From contig JAGTTD010000005.1 in assembly GCA_018398585.1 (NCBI GenBank), forward strand, positions 6,937,355 through 7,001,354: 64,000 nucleotides of DNA, written 5' to 3'. Source of the DNA: Simmondsia chinensis (taxonomy: Eukaryota; Streptophyta; Magnoliopsida; Caryophyllales; Simmondsiaceae). This document shows, piece after piece, positions 44,632-54,655 of this stretch. Numbering within the stretch: the first letter of the stretch is position 1; the number at the start of each line of letters is the position of its first letter. Made by a program: the position numbers and the translations under genes. Under the pieces are notes generated by a model that did not search any database, had not been told where the DNA came from, and saw nothing but the letters and a program-made list of their open reading frames with translations.

Positions 44632-44977
44632 ATCACTTAGGTACTATGAGATTTTAATATTTATCATCTAGGTATTATGATATTTTAATATATATAATGA
44701 GATACTCTGAGTTTTAGACATATTATCACTTAAATACCCTGAAATTCTAAAATTTTATCAATTAAATACTATTTTGTTAAAATTCGATAGATTTTAGGTA
44801 GAAAATAATAAAATTGAACATGATTTCAACAACATATAAGTATTTTTGTTAGAATTTGAAATTTTTTGGCTAAAAATGCAAAAATGACACATAAATATGG
44901 TAATTTTTACGTGGTTTACATTGACATTCGATGAATATTTTATCACAATTCGTTAAATTTTTATAAAAATATTGACA

Positions 44978-45227
44978 TTAACAACAGCAATAAACCCAAT
45001 GCCTCGAAGGCTCTTGCTTAAGCGGGGTCGGGGGTGGATCCACGCAACCTTACCCCTTCAGGATGTAACCCTACCGAGAGGTTGTTTCCGAGGACCCCCA
45101 ACCACGAGGACTTCCTAAAAGGTCACACATCCTGGTACTACTCTCGCCTAAGCACACTTAACTTCGAAGTTTTAATAGGATCCGGTGCATTAGTGCCAAG
45201 TAAATGAACTCAAGCATGCCCAACCTT
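44978..45227 (-). mobile_element. 5S-headed SINE, copy 4 (best-preserved head)
   Basis: 9-bp duplication ATATTGACA (44969-44977, 45228-45236). The minus strand reads GGCACTAATGCACCGGATCC, TATTAAAACTTCGAAGTTAA, GTGTGCTTAGGCGAGAGTAG, TACCAGGATGTGTGACC and GGAAGTCCTCGTGG: almost continuous 5S rRNA from about nt 15 to 108. GTTGGGGGTCCTCGGAAACA and the rest of the shared 3' domain follow, then a TTG-type tail (GGTTTATTGCTGTTG). About 30 extra bases precede the recognisable 5S part. Confidence 0.9.
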
Positions 45228-45444
45228 ATATTGACACTAGCTTATATATATTATCGTATGTATTATATCAATATTTTTCATATAAATTTGATCAAATTCT
45301 TATAAAAATTCATCAAATTCCGTCATAGGATACCTTAAGTGATAAAATATTCAAACTTCAGGATACCTCATTGTATATATTGAAATATTAAAGTACTTAA
45401 GTGATAAATACTCAAAACTCGAGGTACCTCAGTAATAATTTTTC

Positions 45445-46990
45445 TTTTATTTATTACTTATTTCTTGCCCTGTAATATTAACACTAATAATCTCATAATT
45501 TTGTCTGTTATATTAATTTAGTTCTTATGTTTAGATATTCTTTGAGTTTTAAAACTAAACAAAGAGCTCCTACACTTTTAGTTACACACAACATATCTTA
45601 AATTTTATGATTAAACACAACACACCCTTGAACTTTGTAATCAAAAATAATGCAACTCATATGCTCTTAGTTTCATAAAATAGTCATCTGAATTTTGTTA
45701 TTACACACAAATTACTCTCTGAACTTATTATTAAATACAACTTACCACTTGCAGACTCATAACTTCATAAATGTAATATGTAGATTTGATTTGAGTTTAA
45801 TTATAAAATTTAGATAATATTATTTTTAATATTAGATAATAAAAGGCAGCTTTTGTTTTATTTAATTTAAATGTTAAATTAATGTATTGAGATAATTTGA
45901 GTTTAATAACATAATTTATTGGGTAATTTTTTAAAAATTTAATTATAAAAAATAATCCAAAAATTAATGTTTCAATTAAATACTCACTTTTTATTTCTAA
46001 TATAATTATAAAAAAAAATCTCTAGACTTTGTTATTAAATTTATAAGAACTCTAAAAATTGAATTTATCAACTTATGAATGTGAAAATGGGTGAGTTGTA
46101 CTTACTAACAAAGTTTTGGGAATGAATGGTGTATAATAACAAAGTTTAAAGGCTATTTTATTAATTGAAAGTACATGAGGTATGTTATATTTAATTACAA
46201 AGTTCAAATGATGTTTTGTATTTAATTGCAAAGTCTGGGGAACTATGTTATAACATTAAAAGTGCATTTGGGGGGGTGGGGGTGGTGTTTCGTGTTAAAT
46301 TGTAAAGTTTTAAGTGTAAGTATATTTTGCCTATTTTTAATTACTAGTATTCATATGTTTTTAAATGTATTAATTAGTTAAAATATTTATTGGTGAAATA
46401 TAGAACGGGAATTAAATGAGAACTAATACATAGGTGTATTTATTGCTGACAAATTTGCCATGTTGTGCCATGTTCGTTTCCGTGTTATGCAAGGGGTCTT
46501 AACAATAGAGTCAACTCGAACTCGATCGGTTTGTAAAACAGGTTAGAAACTCTTAACTCTTATCTAACCCGAATATTAAACGGGCAACGTACGAGTTATC
46601 CTATTACCCTCTAAGGGTAAAGGGGAATAAGGTAATGGAGGGTAAACCATCGCTCCTATTTGACAAATATTGTTGAGGAGTAAAGAGAGCATCGATTATT
46701 TTCTTTAACTCCTAAATTGGGAGACAATTTTGCCTTTAACTATAACTTTATTTACACTTATCGCATTACCAATTGTTAAATAAATGTGACTTATTTATCT
46801 CCCTTTATTCAACATATCCAAACAAGGGTAGGATAATATCTTATCCTCCTCCTGTTTACCCATGTTTACACCCTTTACCCGTTGTCAAATAAGGCATTAA
46901 TTATAAGGATGACTTTTTTTTATTAAGTGTTAGTTTGTTAACTTACAAACATGTCTGAAGCATGATAATGCGCATGCTCATATATACCTT
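45445..46990. other. AT-rich intergenic region
   Basis: No gene supported. It contains the repeated wording 'acacaa...acttttagtt' (45560-46320) typical of decayed repeats, and one TTACCC-ended MITE-like copy at about 46595-46895. Confidence 0.6.
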
Positions 46991-47365
46991 GCGAAACGAA
47001 TTAATATTTAAAGTGGGAGCTGTTGGAATTCGAACTCGTGACCCTTGGTCAACAAGACTCTGATACCATAGAAAAAATCAATTATCCCAAAAGTTTAAGC
47101 TAATTTGTGTAGGCCTATGAATGATTTCATACTTTAACAATGCTCTCTTATGCAAATGCAATTGGTTCGAAGCGTGGATATTGCACAGACACGCCTCATA
47201 TCTTGTGTTCAAATTATGATAATATTGAAAGTGGGAGGCCATTAAGCTTTAAACTCATGACTTTTAGGTCAACATGCTCTGATATCATATCAAGGAACAA
47301 ATTTTTTCAAAAACTTAAGCTGATAGGATAAGGTCTGGAAATACTTTTATACTCTAACAATATGC
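46990..47365 (-). repeat. Two head-to-tail copies of a SINE-like repeat
   Basis: Two units (about 46990-47135 and 47215-47365). In the minus strand each has GTTAGAGTATAAA or its decayed form, TTAAGCTTTTG, TGGTATCAGAGT and a GAGTTCGAATTC-like B box. Similar units lie at about 51425-51560 and 58790-58985 on plus. The internal A/B-box-like words suggest a tRNA-derived family; no target duplications were established. Confidence 0.45.
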
Positions 47366-47862
47366 GTTTGACCAAAAAAAAAAAAAAATATGTAAATGTG
47401 TTACCAATCTTTGCCAATTAGGTAAATAGGTGAGAGTAAATAGAGTTATAATTAAAACAAAAACAAAATTATTCGAATTTTATTTAATTTTTATATTGCC
47501 CCCCTCTAGAACCTAAACCGGAGGTTTAATTTTAGAGTTATTTAAATTTTAGTACCCTAACATTTTTTAAAATAATAAAAAGAACTCTGACCTTTTGAAT
47601 TATTTAAAAGGCTCTAAAATTTTTGTGATATTAATAAAAAGGCCCCTCTCAAACGTGATGCTGTTATTTTTCATCGACAGAGCTGACATGATAATTCCTT
47701 CTTATTAATGCTACAATAAAATGACAAAATGGACACTTCAACACTCTTATTAATACTTTATAAGTACGAAATTCGATATGTTTTATTATCTAAAAACTAT
47801 ATTTTTTCACTTAATTTGTTCCAAAATATGATTATTAAAGGGTATTTTGTCATTTTACTTTA

Positions 47863-50800
47863 CAACAACAACAACAGCCTAGTGCCTCAAAGGGCTCCCG
47901 TATCAGCAGGGTCTGGGAGGGTAGATGTACGCAGCCTTCCCTCTTCTGTGGCTGCCTTGAAGGGAGGCTGTTTTCGAGGACTCCCACCTGATAAGCTTGT
48001 CAGCAGCAATGACCCCTTGCAGCCTGGCATCAAGAGAGTAAATAAGCATATAAGCAGGGCAAAGTTAGGCAAATAATAGACAAAAAAATAGGCAGTAAAC
48101 AGATAGTCAATCAGAGAACAGATCATACAAAAGTGCGCCGAATCTGGACTACCTTAAGGCCTAAACACTAGTGATAGCACAAAAGGCTGAACTATCCTGC
48201 TCCAAGCCGCTACATCTGCTACTCCTATGCTAGCCCTCCATTGGGCTCTATCTAGAGCCATCTCCTCCCAAAGTTTTAGGTAGGTAAGGTCTTGTTTGAT
48301 CGTCTCCATCCATCTCTTCTTTGGCCTACCTCTCCCGCTCTTGCCTAGAGTCGTATGGGGCTACTCACATCTCCTGACTGGAGCGGTGCTCGGTCTCCTC
48401 CTAACATGTCTAAACCATCTCGAACGTTACTCCCTTAATTTATCCTCAATGGAGGCCACGCCCAATTCAACTCTTATGACGTCGTTCTTGATCCTATCCT
48501 TCCTTGTGCGTCTGCACATCCACCACAGCATCCTCATCTCCGCTACCTTCATCTTCTGTGTATGATGTTGTTTTATCGCTCTACACTAACACAGTACTGC
48601 TGAGGCCATTCTCCATTTATGCCATCCTATTTTAATCCGACTGTTGACATCCTCGTTAAATTCGTCGTTGTGCTTTATCATGGATCCTAAGTATCTGAAA
48701 CTCTCCGTTCTTGGTATAAGGTCCAATCCAATCTTAATGTCTCCTCTGCTAGGCATGGTGGAGGGATCGAACTTAAGCTCCATGTACTCGATCTCGGATC
48801 TACTGAGTCGTAAGCCCTTCAATTCAAATGTCCTTATCCACAATTCTAGCTTCTTATTGACCTCTTCCCGCGATTCCCCCACCAACACTATGTTATCTGC
48901 GAAAAACATACACCAAGGTACACCTCCTTGGATGTTCATAATGAGCTCATCCATTACCATAATGAACAGATAGGGGCTCAAGGCAGATCCTTGGTACACC
49001 CCGACTTTTATTGGGAATGCGTCTGTCTCTCCTTCCACTGTGCGTATCCTAGTCTGTGCATCCTCATACACGTCTCTAATGGCCCGGATATATGGCATGG
49101 GAATGCCTTTCCTGTCCAAGACCCTCCATAAAGCCTCCCTTGGCACTCTATCATACGCCTTCTTCAGATCAATAAAAATCATGTATAGGTCCTTTTGTCT
49201 TTTCCTGTAGTGCTCTATCGTCCGCTTTAGGATGTGGATGGCTTCTATCGTTGATCTTTTAGGCATAAATCTGAATTGGTTCTCAGATACCTCTGTCTGT
49301 AGTCGTAACCTCCTCTCTATAACCCGCTCCCACAACTTCAGCGTGTAGCACATTAGTTTGATGCCCCGATAGTTGGCGCAACTTTGGATATCGCCTTTGT
49401 TCTTATAGATTGGGATCAATGTGCTCTTCCACCATTCGTCGGGCATCTTCTCCCCCATGAGGATTTGGTTAAATAATTTAGCCAACCAACTGATGCCCTT
49501 TAGTCCGAGGCATTTTCATGCCTCTATGGGTATACCATATGGGCCAACTGCTTGACCCCTACCCATATGTTTTAGGGCCTCTGTGACTTCCTCGGGGCTA
49601 ATTTGCCTGTAATTACAGTGGCTCTGGTGGTCCTCAGATGTTTGAAGATCACCAAGGGATATCTCTGTATCCTTCTGTTAATTGAACAGATCGTGGAAGT
49701 AGGCTCTCCACCTAGTTTTAAGTCGTTGCTTATCCACAAGCACCTATCCATCTTCCCCTCTTATGCACTGTACTTGGTCCAAGTCCCTTGTCCACCTTTC
49801 TCTTGCCTTGGCAATTATATATATATATCCCTATCTCCCTCCTTAGTCTCCAACCTCTTGTAGAACTCCTCATACGCTCTTGATTGTGCTTCTCTGATGA
49901 CTCTCTTTGCTTATTTCCTAGCTTGTTGATGCTGATGTCACTTTTCCTCATCTCCACTGCGAACCCAGTCCTTGAAATAGTCACATTTGGCTTTAATCTT
50001 CACTTGGACCTCCTCGCACCACCACCAGGACTCTTTGTTGCTTGGCGCCCCTCCCTTTGACACACCCAGAACTTCCCGTGCTAGCCTTCTTATCTTTTGG
50101 GCTAGTTGGTTCCACATCTGGTTAGTATCTCCCTAGCAGTCCAACGCGAGCTCAGACACCGCTCTTTTCTTGTACACTTTATACTTCTCTCCCTTCAAAT
50201 CCCTCCAGCAAGTATGTGTCTTGGCTGGTTTGCTAGTTCTTTTGGCCCTCTTCTTGGCCTCTATATCAGCCCACAACGCCCTGTGTTGTGTAGAAAGGTC
50301 TTCTCCTGGCGTAACCTTACAATCCCTGTAGTTTCTTTGTGCCGTTTTTCTTAAGAGTATGTAGTTAATCTGTGTCCTTGTCCCACTATTTTTATACGAG
50401 ATGATGTGTTCATCACGCTTTTTAAAGAAGGTGTTGGACACCGTTAAGTCGTAAGTGGCCGCGAAATCTAGGAGGGCTTTACCCTCTGCGTTCCTGGTTT
50501 CAAAACCAAAACCTCCATAGTATGATGCGCAACTATCCTCAGTCATACCGACGTGCCCATTAAAATCCTCCCCAATCATCACTTGTTTAGTTTAGGGTAT
50601 GCCTTGCATCGTTGTGTCTAAGTCCTCCCAGAATATTGCCTTTTCACGCTCTGTTAGTCCAGTTTGTGGTGCGTAGGCACTGATGACGTTCAACACCTCC
50701 CCACCTAGTACTATCTTGATGCTTATGATCCTATCCCTTGTCCTGGTCTAATTACTTTATCCTTGAGGTCGCTATCCATGATGATACTAACTTCATTCCT

Positions 50801-50993
50801 GCCTCTGGCCTTGCCCGCATACCACAGATTATAGCCCAACACATCCCTGGCTTTCATGCCGACCCATTTGGTCTCCTGCAGACACAAGATATTGATCTTT
50901 CTCTTCATCATTATTTGTGCCACCTTGAAACTCTTCTTTGTGAGCGTTCTGACGTTTAGTGTCCCAAGTCGTAAATTTTTCTTACACTTTGCT

Positions 50994-51035
<42 letters not shown>

Positions 51036-51062
51036 GAAGGTGGCCTCAATCTCTCCAACCCC
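47863..51062 (-). mobile_element. RTE-clade LINE, nearly full length
   Basis: A 17-bp perfect duplication TTTGTCATTTTACTTTA (47846-47862, 51063-51079) flanks 3.2 kb, a normal RTE length. The minus strand holds endonuclease, reverse transcriptase and a short C-terminal region, then a 3' UTR of about 290 bp that ends in the domain shared with the SINEs (AGTCCTCGAAAACAGCCTCC, GGCTGCGTACATCTACCCTC, GGCACTAGG) and a GTT-type tail. The 5' part contains a G-run of about 34 (51000-51030 as C on plus). It inserted into the middle of the Mutator-like element. Confidence 0.92.
48154..51046 (-). pseudogene. RTE LINE endonuclease-RT polyprotein, broken
   Basis: The endonuclease starts near 50970 (LGTLNVRTLT, ILCLQETKW) and continues at 50582-50133 (GEDFNGHVG, YILLRKTAQRNYRDCKVTPG). 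RT covers 49485-48586: MPDEWWKSTLIPIYKNKGD, NYRGIKLM, FMPKRSTIEAI, FIDLKKAYDRVPREALW, YQGSALSPYLF, then FADN in place of the FADD catalytic motif (AAC at 48892-48894). After a stop near 48586 the C-terminal part is still readable (RGRPKKRWMETIKQDL) to TAA at 48154-48156. Frameshifts and stops occur at about 49500-50130 and 50590-50720. An inactive copy, but it identifies the family. Confidence 0.9.
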
Positions 51063-51400
51063 TTTGTCATTTTACTTTAGTATTAATAAAGACACAGCTG
51101 TCATGTAAGTTCTGTCAACTAAAAATGACATCATCACATCAGAGAGGGGCCTTTTTATTAATGCTACAAAAACTTAGAGGCTTTTTTTTATTAATAAAAC
51201 AAAAATTTAGGGGCCTTTTTAATAATTCAAAAGGTCATTATTTTTTTATTATTTTAAAAAATATTAGAGTACTAAAATATGAATAACTCTTAATTTTACC
51301 TTCCATTACCCCTTAAAATCAATAGCTAAACAGAAATAAATATTACTTCTCATTACTCTTACCCATTTTTACTTTATCACTAAATAAACAAGGGTAAAAT

Positions 51401-53300
51401 ATAAAGACTGAATTTAGAAATTTGTTATAGTATAAAACTATTTCTAAACTTTTACCCATCAGCTTAAACTTTTAGGAAGATGGTTCATTCACTTGGTATA
51501 AGAGCCTTATTGACTAAGAGGTCACGAGTTCTAAAACTTTTGAGGAAGTTGGTTCCTTCACAAAATTGAAAAAACAAATAGAGAGCCAAGAACTAAATTA
51601 AGTAACAACTTTTTGCCAACAAGGAACCTGGTTATATTGGTGATTCCTCACTATTTGAGGTTGAGGAGGAATCGAATTCTGAACCTTTTGGTCAAAAGAG
51701 ATATTTTAGCCCTTCACTTGCAACTGCTATTTAAAAAGGACCCTAATATATTGTTTGACAACTGGATAAAGAAAGGCAAAGAGGGGTCAAGAGGGGGGAG
51801 GGTAAGGTAAGATTCTATCCTTAGGGCATGTTTGGTATAAGATTAACAGGATTAATGATTACAAGGGTAACTATTACACATCTTTTAACCCTGTTTGGTT
51901 TTCCATTAATATTTACCTCATTAGAAAATTTACCCTCAAATGGGGTTAAAACCTTTACACTACTCCCTCCTAGGGCAACATCTATAACAAAGGAAGAGGT
52001 AAAAAAATTTTCAACTTACTCATTGGTTAGAAAATTTGGATATTATAAATATATATTTTATATATTTAAAAAATTATTTAAAATTTTAATAAAATATTTA
52101 ATATTAAAAAATATTTTAAAAATTCAGAAAATACTTAAAATAAATACAAAATAGTTTAAATATTATTATAATATTTATATATTAAAACAATACTTTAATA
52201 AAATATAAAAATTCAACAGATAAAAATATATGATATTATTTAAATATTAAAAATAATTAAAAATATTTAAATATTAAAAAATATTCTATATATTTATAAA
52301 AATATTTTAAATACTTAAAAAATATTTCAATGATTTGAAAAATATATTAAATATTCAAAAAAGTGAACAGAAAGTAGGAGAGATTTACTGTGGTGATGCT
52401 GGTGGTGAATGGAGGTAGGCAACAATAGCGATGTCTGCAGGGGGAGGTCGTTGGCATTTTAATATGGATTATCTAATTTTTTTAATTTAAAATCATTTTT
52501 TAAATATTTAAAGCATTGTTAATTATGTAAGAGTGATTTTGTCCAGTGTTTCAATAAATAGTTATATTTTATTATAATTAAATTCTAAATAAATTTAAAA
52601 ATAATATAAGAAATGAATTAGTACATGAAAGATAAAAGAAGTATGTTACACTTAAATCATACATATTGAGAAATTCATGGGTTAATATTTATTTCTTTAA
52701 AAGTACACAACCAAACAAGGTGAAATAAAAATTTTTCATGGGGTGATGATCACCACATTAATAATTACACCATTAAATATTATCCCCTTCTTTTTAACCC
52801 CAAATCAACCATTTGGATATGTCAAAATAAGAGAGATAAGGGTAATGAGGGGTGAATGAGTTAACCTTATTTGATAATTAGATAAAGAGGCAAGAGTAAA
52901 GAGAGTGAAATTAAAATAAGGGTAAAATTATCTTAAATTTTTTAAAAATTTACCTTACTTCGCTTTACCATTCAATTTGGTAGTTAAAAAAAAATTGGGG
53001 GTATAGGAGGGTGAGTTTTACCCCCTTGTTACCCTTCTTTACCTCTCTTCATATTTTGTCAAATGGGGGATAATAATTTATTCTTATTATTCTTACTTCT
53101 CTTTATCCTCGTTACCTGTTGCTAAACAGAGGGTAATGTGTCAAATTAAATAACAAATAATGGGATTAGATAAAAATAATTGGTCCAAAAGCATTCCTTG
53201 AAGACCCTATTGTAGGACAGTGACGGGCTATGGTGGGCCTGCCGCCATGTCTGCAAATTTTGCCCGCCCCCACAACAATTTCTATGGCATGATATAACCA
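51401..53300. other. AT-rich intergenic repeats
   Basis: 51425-51560 is a SINE-like unit (see 46990-47365). 52030-52350 is extremely AT-rich (ATATTTAAAAA-type words). 51826-52800 may be a MITE (GGGCATGTTTGG at the left, CCAAATCAACCATTTGG at the right). 52810-53130 is a TTACCC-ended MITE-like copy. No gene supported. Confidence 0.5.
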
Positions 53301-54655
53301 CCCACCCCCACTTCCTTCTTCTCTCTATCTCTCTCTCTCTCTCTTTCTTGCCATCACTTGCATTTCCTGCTCTCATGTGAGTAATCTTGTTCTTTCTCTA
53401 TTTGGGTCATTCTTGAATTACATTACTTTACATTACATTTGTGTGTAATCTCTAAATTAGGATTGATTTGCTTGTGTTCAATGCAAATGGGTATGATTCG
53501 TTTAATGTACGACAACAACGACGATGACCCAGTGTCTCGTAGAGGCTCCTGCCACGGCAGGGTCTGAGGGTAAGGTATAAGCGGGGATTATCCCTACTGG
53601 GTGTCACTCTGAAGTTCGGTTGACGTATTTTCTCTAATTTAATGCACCCATTTTGAGTAAACCGTCCATTTATGTAATTGTTGGGTGTTTTTTGTTGATC
53701 AAGGGGGTGTATGTTCAATATATTGATCTGGGTATCAGAGATTATCACTGATTTTTGGGTGTTAAGATTGACGGAGAATCATTTGCGATTCTGATTGTCT
53801 GTAATTTAAAGCATTGTTCTGAATGAGGATTAATTGGCATTGCATGTCTAGATTATTGATTGCATGGAGGTTGTTTGAGACGTTCTTTTTGTATGGGCAA
53901 GTGAGTTGGGGTTGAGGGGATTTGAATCTAGAACTTTTTATCAAGGGTCTTGATCTTGGTAGAGTTTTTCGTGTTGAGTTTGGAGACTGATGGTATGCCT
54001 ACGTTCCTAGCCGGATTAATTGAATCTTGCATAAATGAGGTGACTCTTAAACTTTTGGGTATTATAATTGTAGAGGCTTATAAATAAGGATATCTTGTGC
54101 AATTGCTTGGTAAGGGGGAAAAAACATAAAGCAAATAGCGGGAGGTAGAGAATGAGTGGAAACACTTTGTTGTAATACCTTTATTCTATGTAGTGAAATT
54201 ATGTTGTTCATCCTTCGTGGACGTAGGCTTCAATTGAACCACATAAATTACTGTGTCTAAGTTTTTTCCTCTAATCTCTTAATTGTGTTTAATATTTTGA
54301 TTAGGGTTCGATATTTTGTGGGGTGGTCCTAATGTTTTGTCCGCTAAATCAAAGTCTCATTGGTGCTTCTGTAAGCTTACAAAACCCTATTAATGGGTTG
54401 TTGACTGTAAGAAAGTTGCTTGTCTTTTTGTCATTAATGACATTGTTCCTAAATCTAGACATGTGGTTCATTAGCTCATTTTGAAATGAATGATTTCAGT
54501 GGCTTAGCAGGTCTGATTTATGCAATTCTCAGGTTTCTACGTCAATTTTGGTGAAGAAAGCTGCCTTCTTGGTGATTCTAGTGGAGGATGGGTCAAGAGT
54601 TTTAGGGTTTTGATGTGGGATAAGTAATGATGATTTAGACGACGAGGTTGTGACA
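53300..54655 (+). promoter_or_regulatory. 5' leader of the bZIP gene, probably with a leader intron
   Basis: A CTCTCT microsatellite (about 53322-53345) looks like a plant 5' leader. ATGTGAGTAATC near 53375 is a good donor, and TTCTCAG near 54531 a plausible acceptor. Within the putative intron lie a decayed SINE 3' domain (53506-53610) and a copia LTR-end-like GAACCACATAAATTAC (near 54236). The splice model is inference. Confidence 0.4.
53506..53610 (-). mobile_element. Decayed copy of the shared 3' domain
   Basis: CAACAACGACGATGACCCAG, AGAGGCTCCTGCC and GCAGGGTCTGAGGG are the complement of the TTG tail and domain end. The upstream half is eroded and no head is visible. Confidence 0.6.

Larger units (their letters stand above)
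44381..45444. mobile_element. Long-TIR (MULE-like) element with two nested SINEs
   Basis: The right end (about 45325-45444) is an imperfect reverse complement of the left end (about 44381-44394 plus 44641-44760). The arms share repeated words such as ATCACTTA(A/G)GTAC, AATGAGRTAYYCTGARGTTT and TTTTATCACTTAA. Two 5S-headed SINEs (44395-44631, 44978-45227) lie inside. Single-arm fragments occur near 9430-9545 and 10000-10110. I could not fix its own target duplication. Confidence 0.55.
47535..51289. mobile_element. Mutator-like TIR element split by an RTE LINE
   Basis: It has a 9-bp duplication TTAATTTTA (47526-47534, 51290-51298) and about 150-bp inverted ends starting GAGTTATT(T/C)A(A/T)ATTTTAGTAC. 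Both arms contain GGCCCCTCTC and GACCTTTTGAATTATT. Long TIRs plus a 9-bp duplication fit the MULE superfamily. Without the LINE and its target duplicate it would be about 540 bp and non-coding. Confidence 0.8.
47370..51400. mobile_element. Outermost TTACCC MITE split by later insertions
   Basis: The left part (47370-47534) carries GGTAAATAGGTGAGAGTAAA and the right part (51290-51400) carries TTACTCTTACCCATTTTTAC and CTAAATAAACAAGGG. Together they match the family seen whole at 37900-38230 and 52810-53130. The Mutator-like element at 47535 separates the halves. Confidence 0.55.

Noticed and set aside
44395..45227. 5S rRNA-like stretches as functional 5S rRNA genes
   Set aside because: The 5' end is missing or altered, there is no T-run terminator after nt 120, the 3' part is a different domain, and target duplications surround the whole unit.
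53452..53748. 98-codon minus ORF upstream of the bZIP
   Set aside because: It runs across a decayed SINE 3' domain and the bZIP leader region and has no family match.
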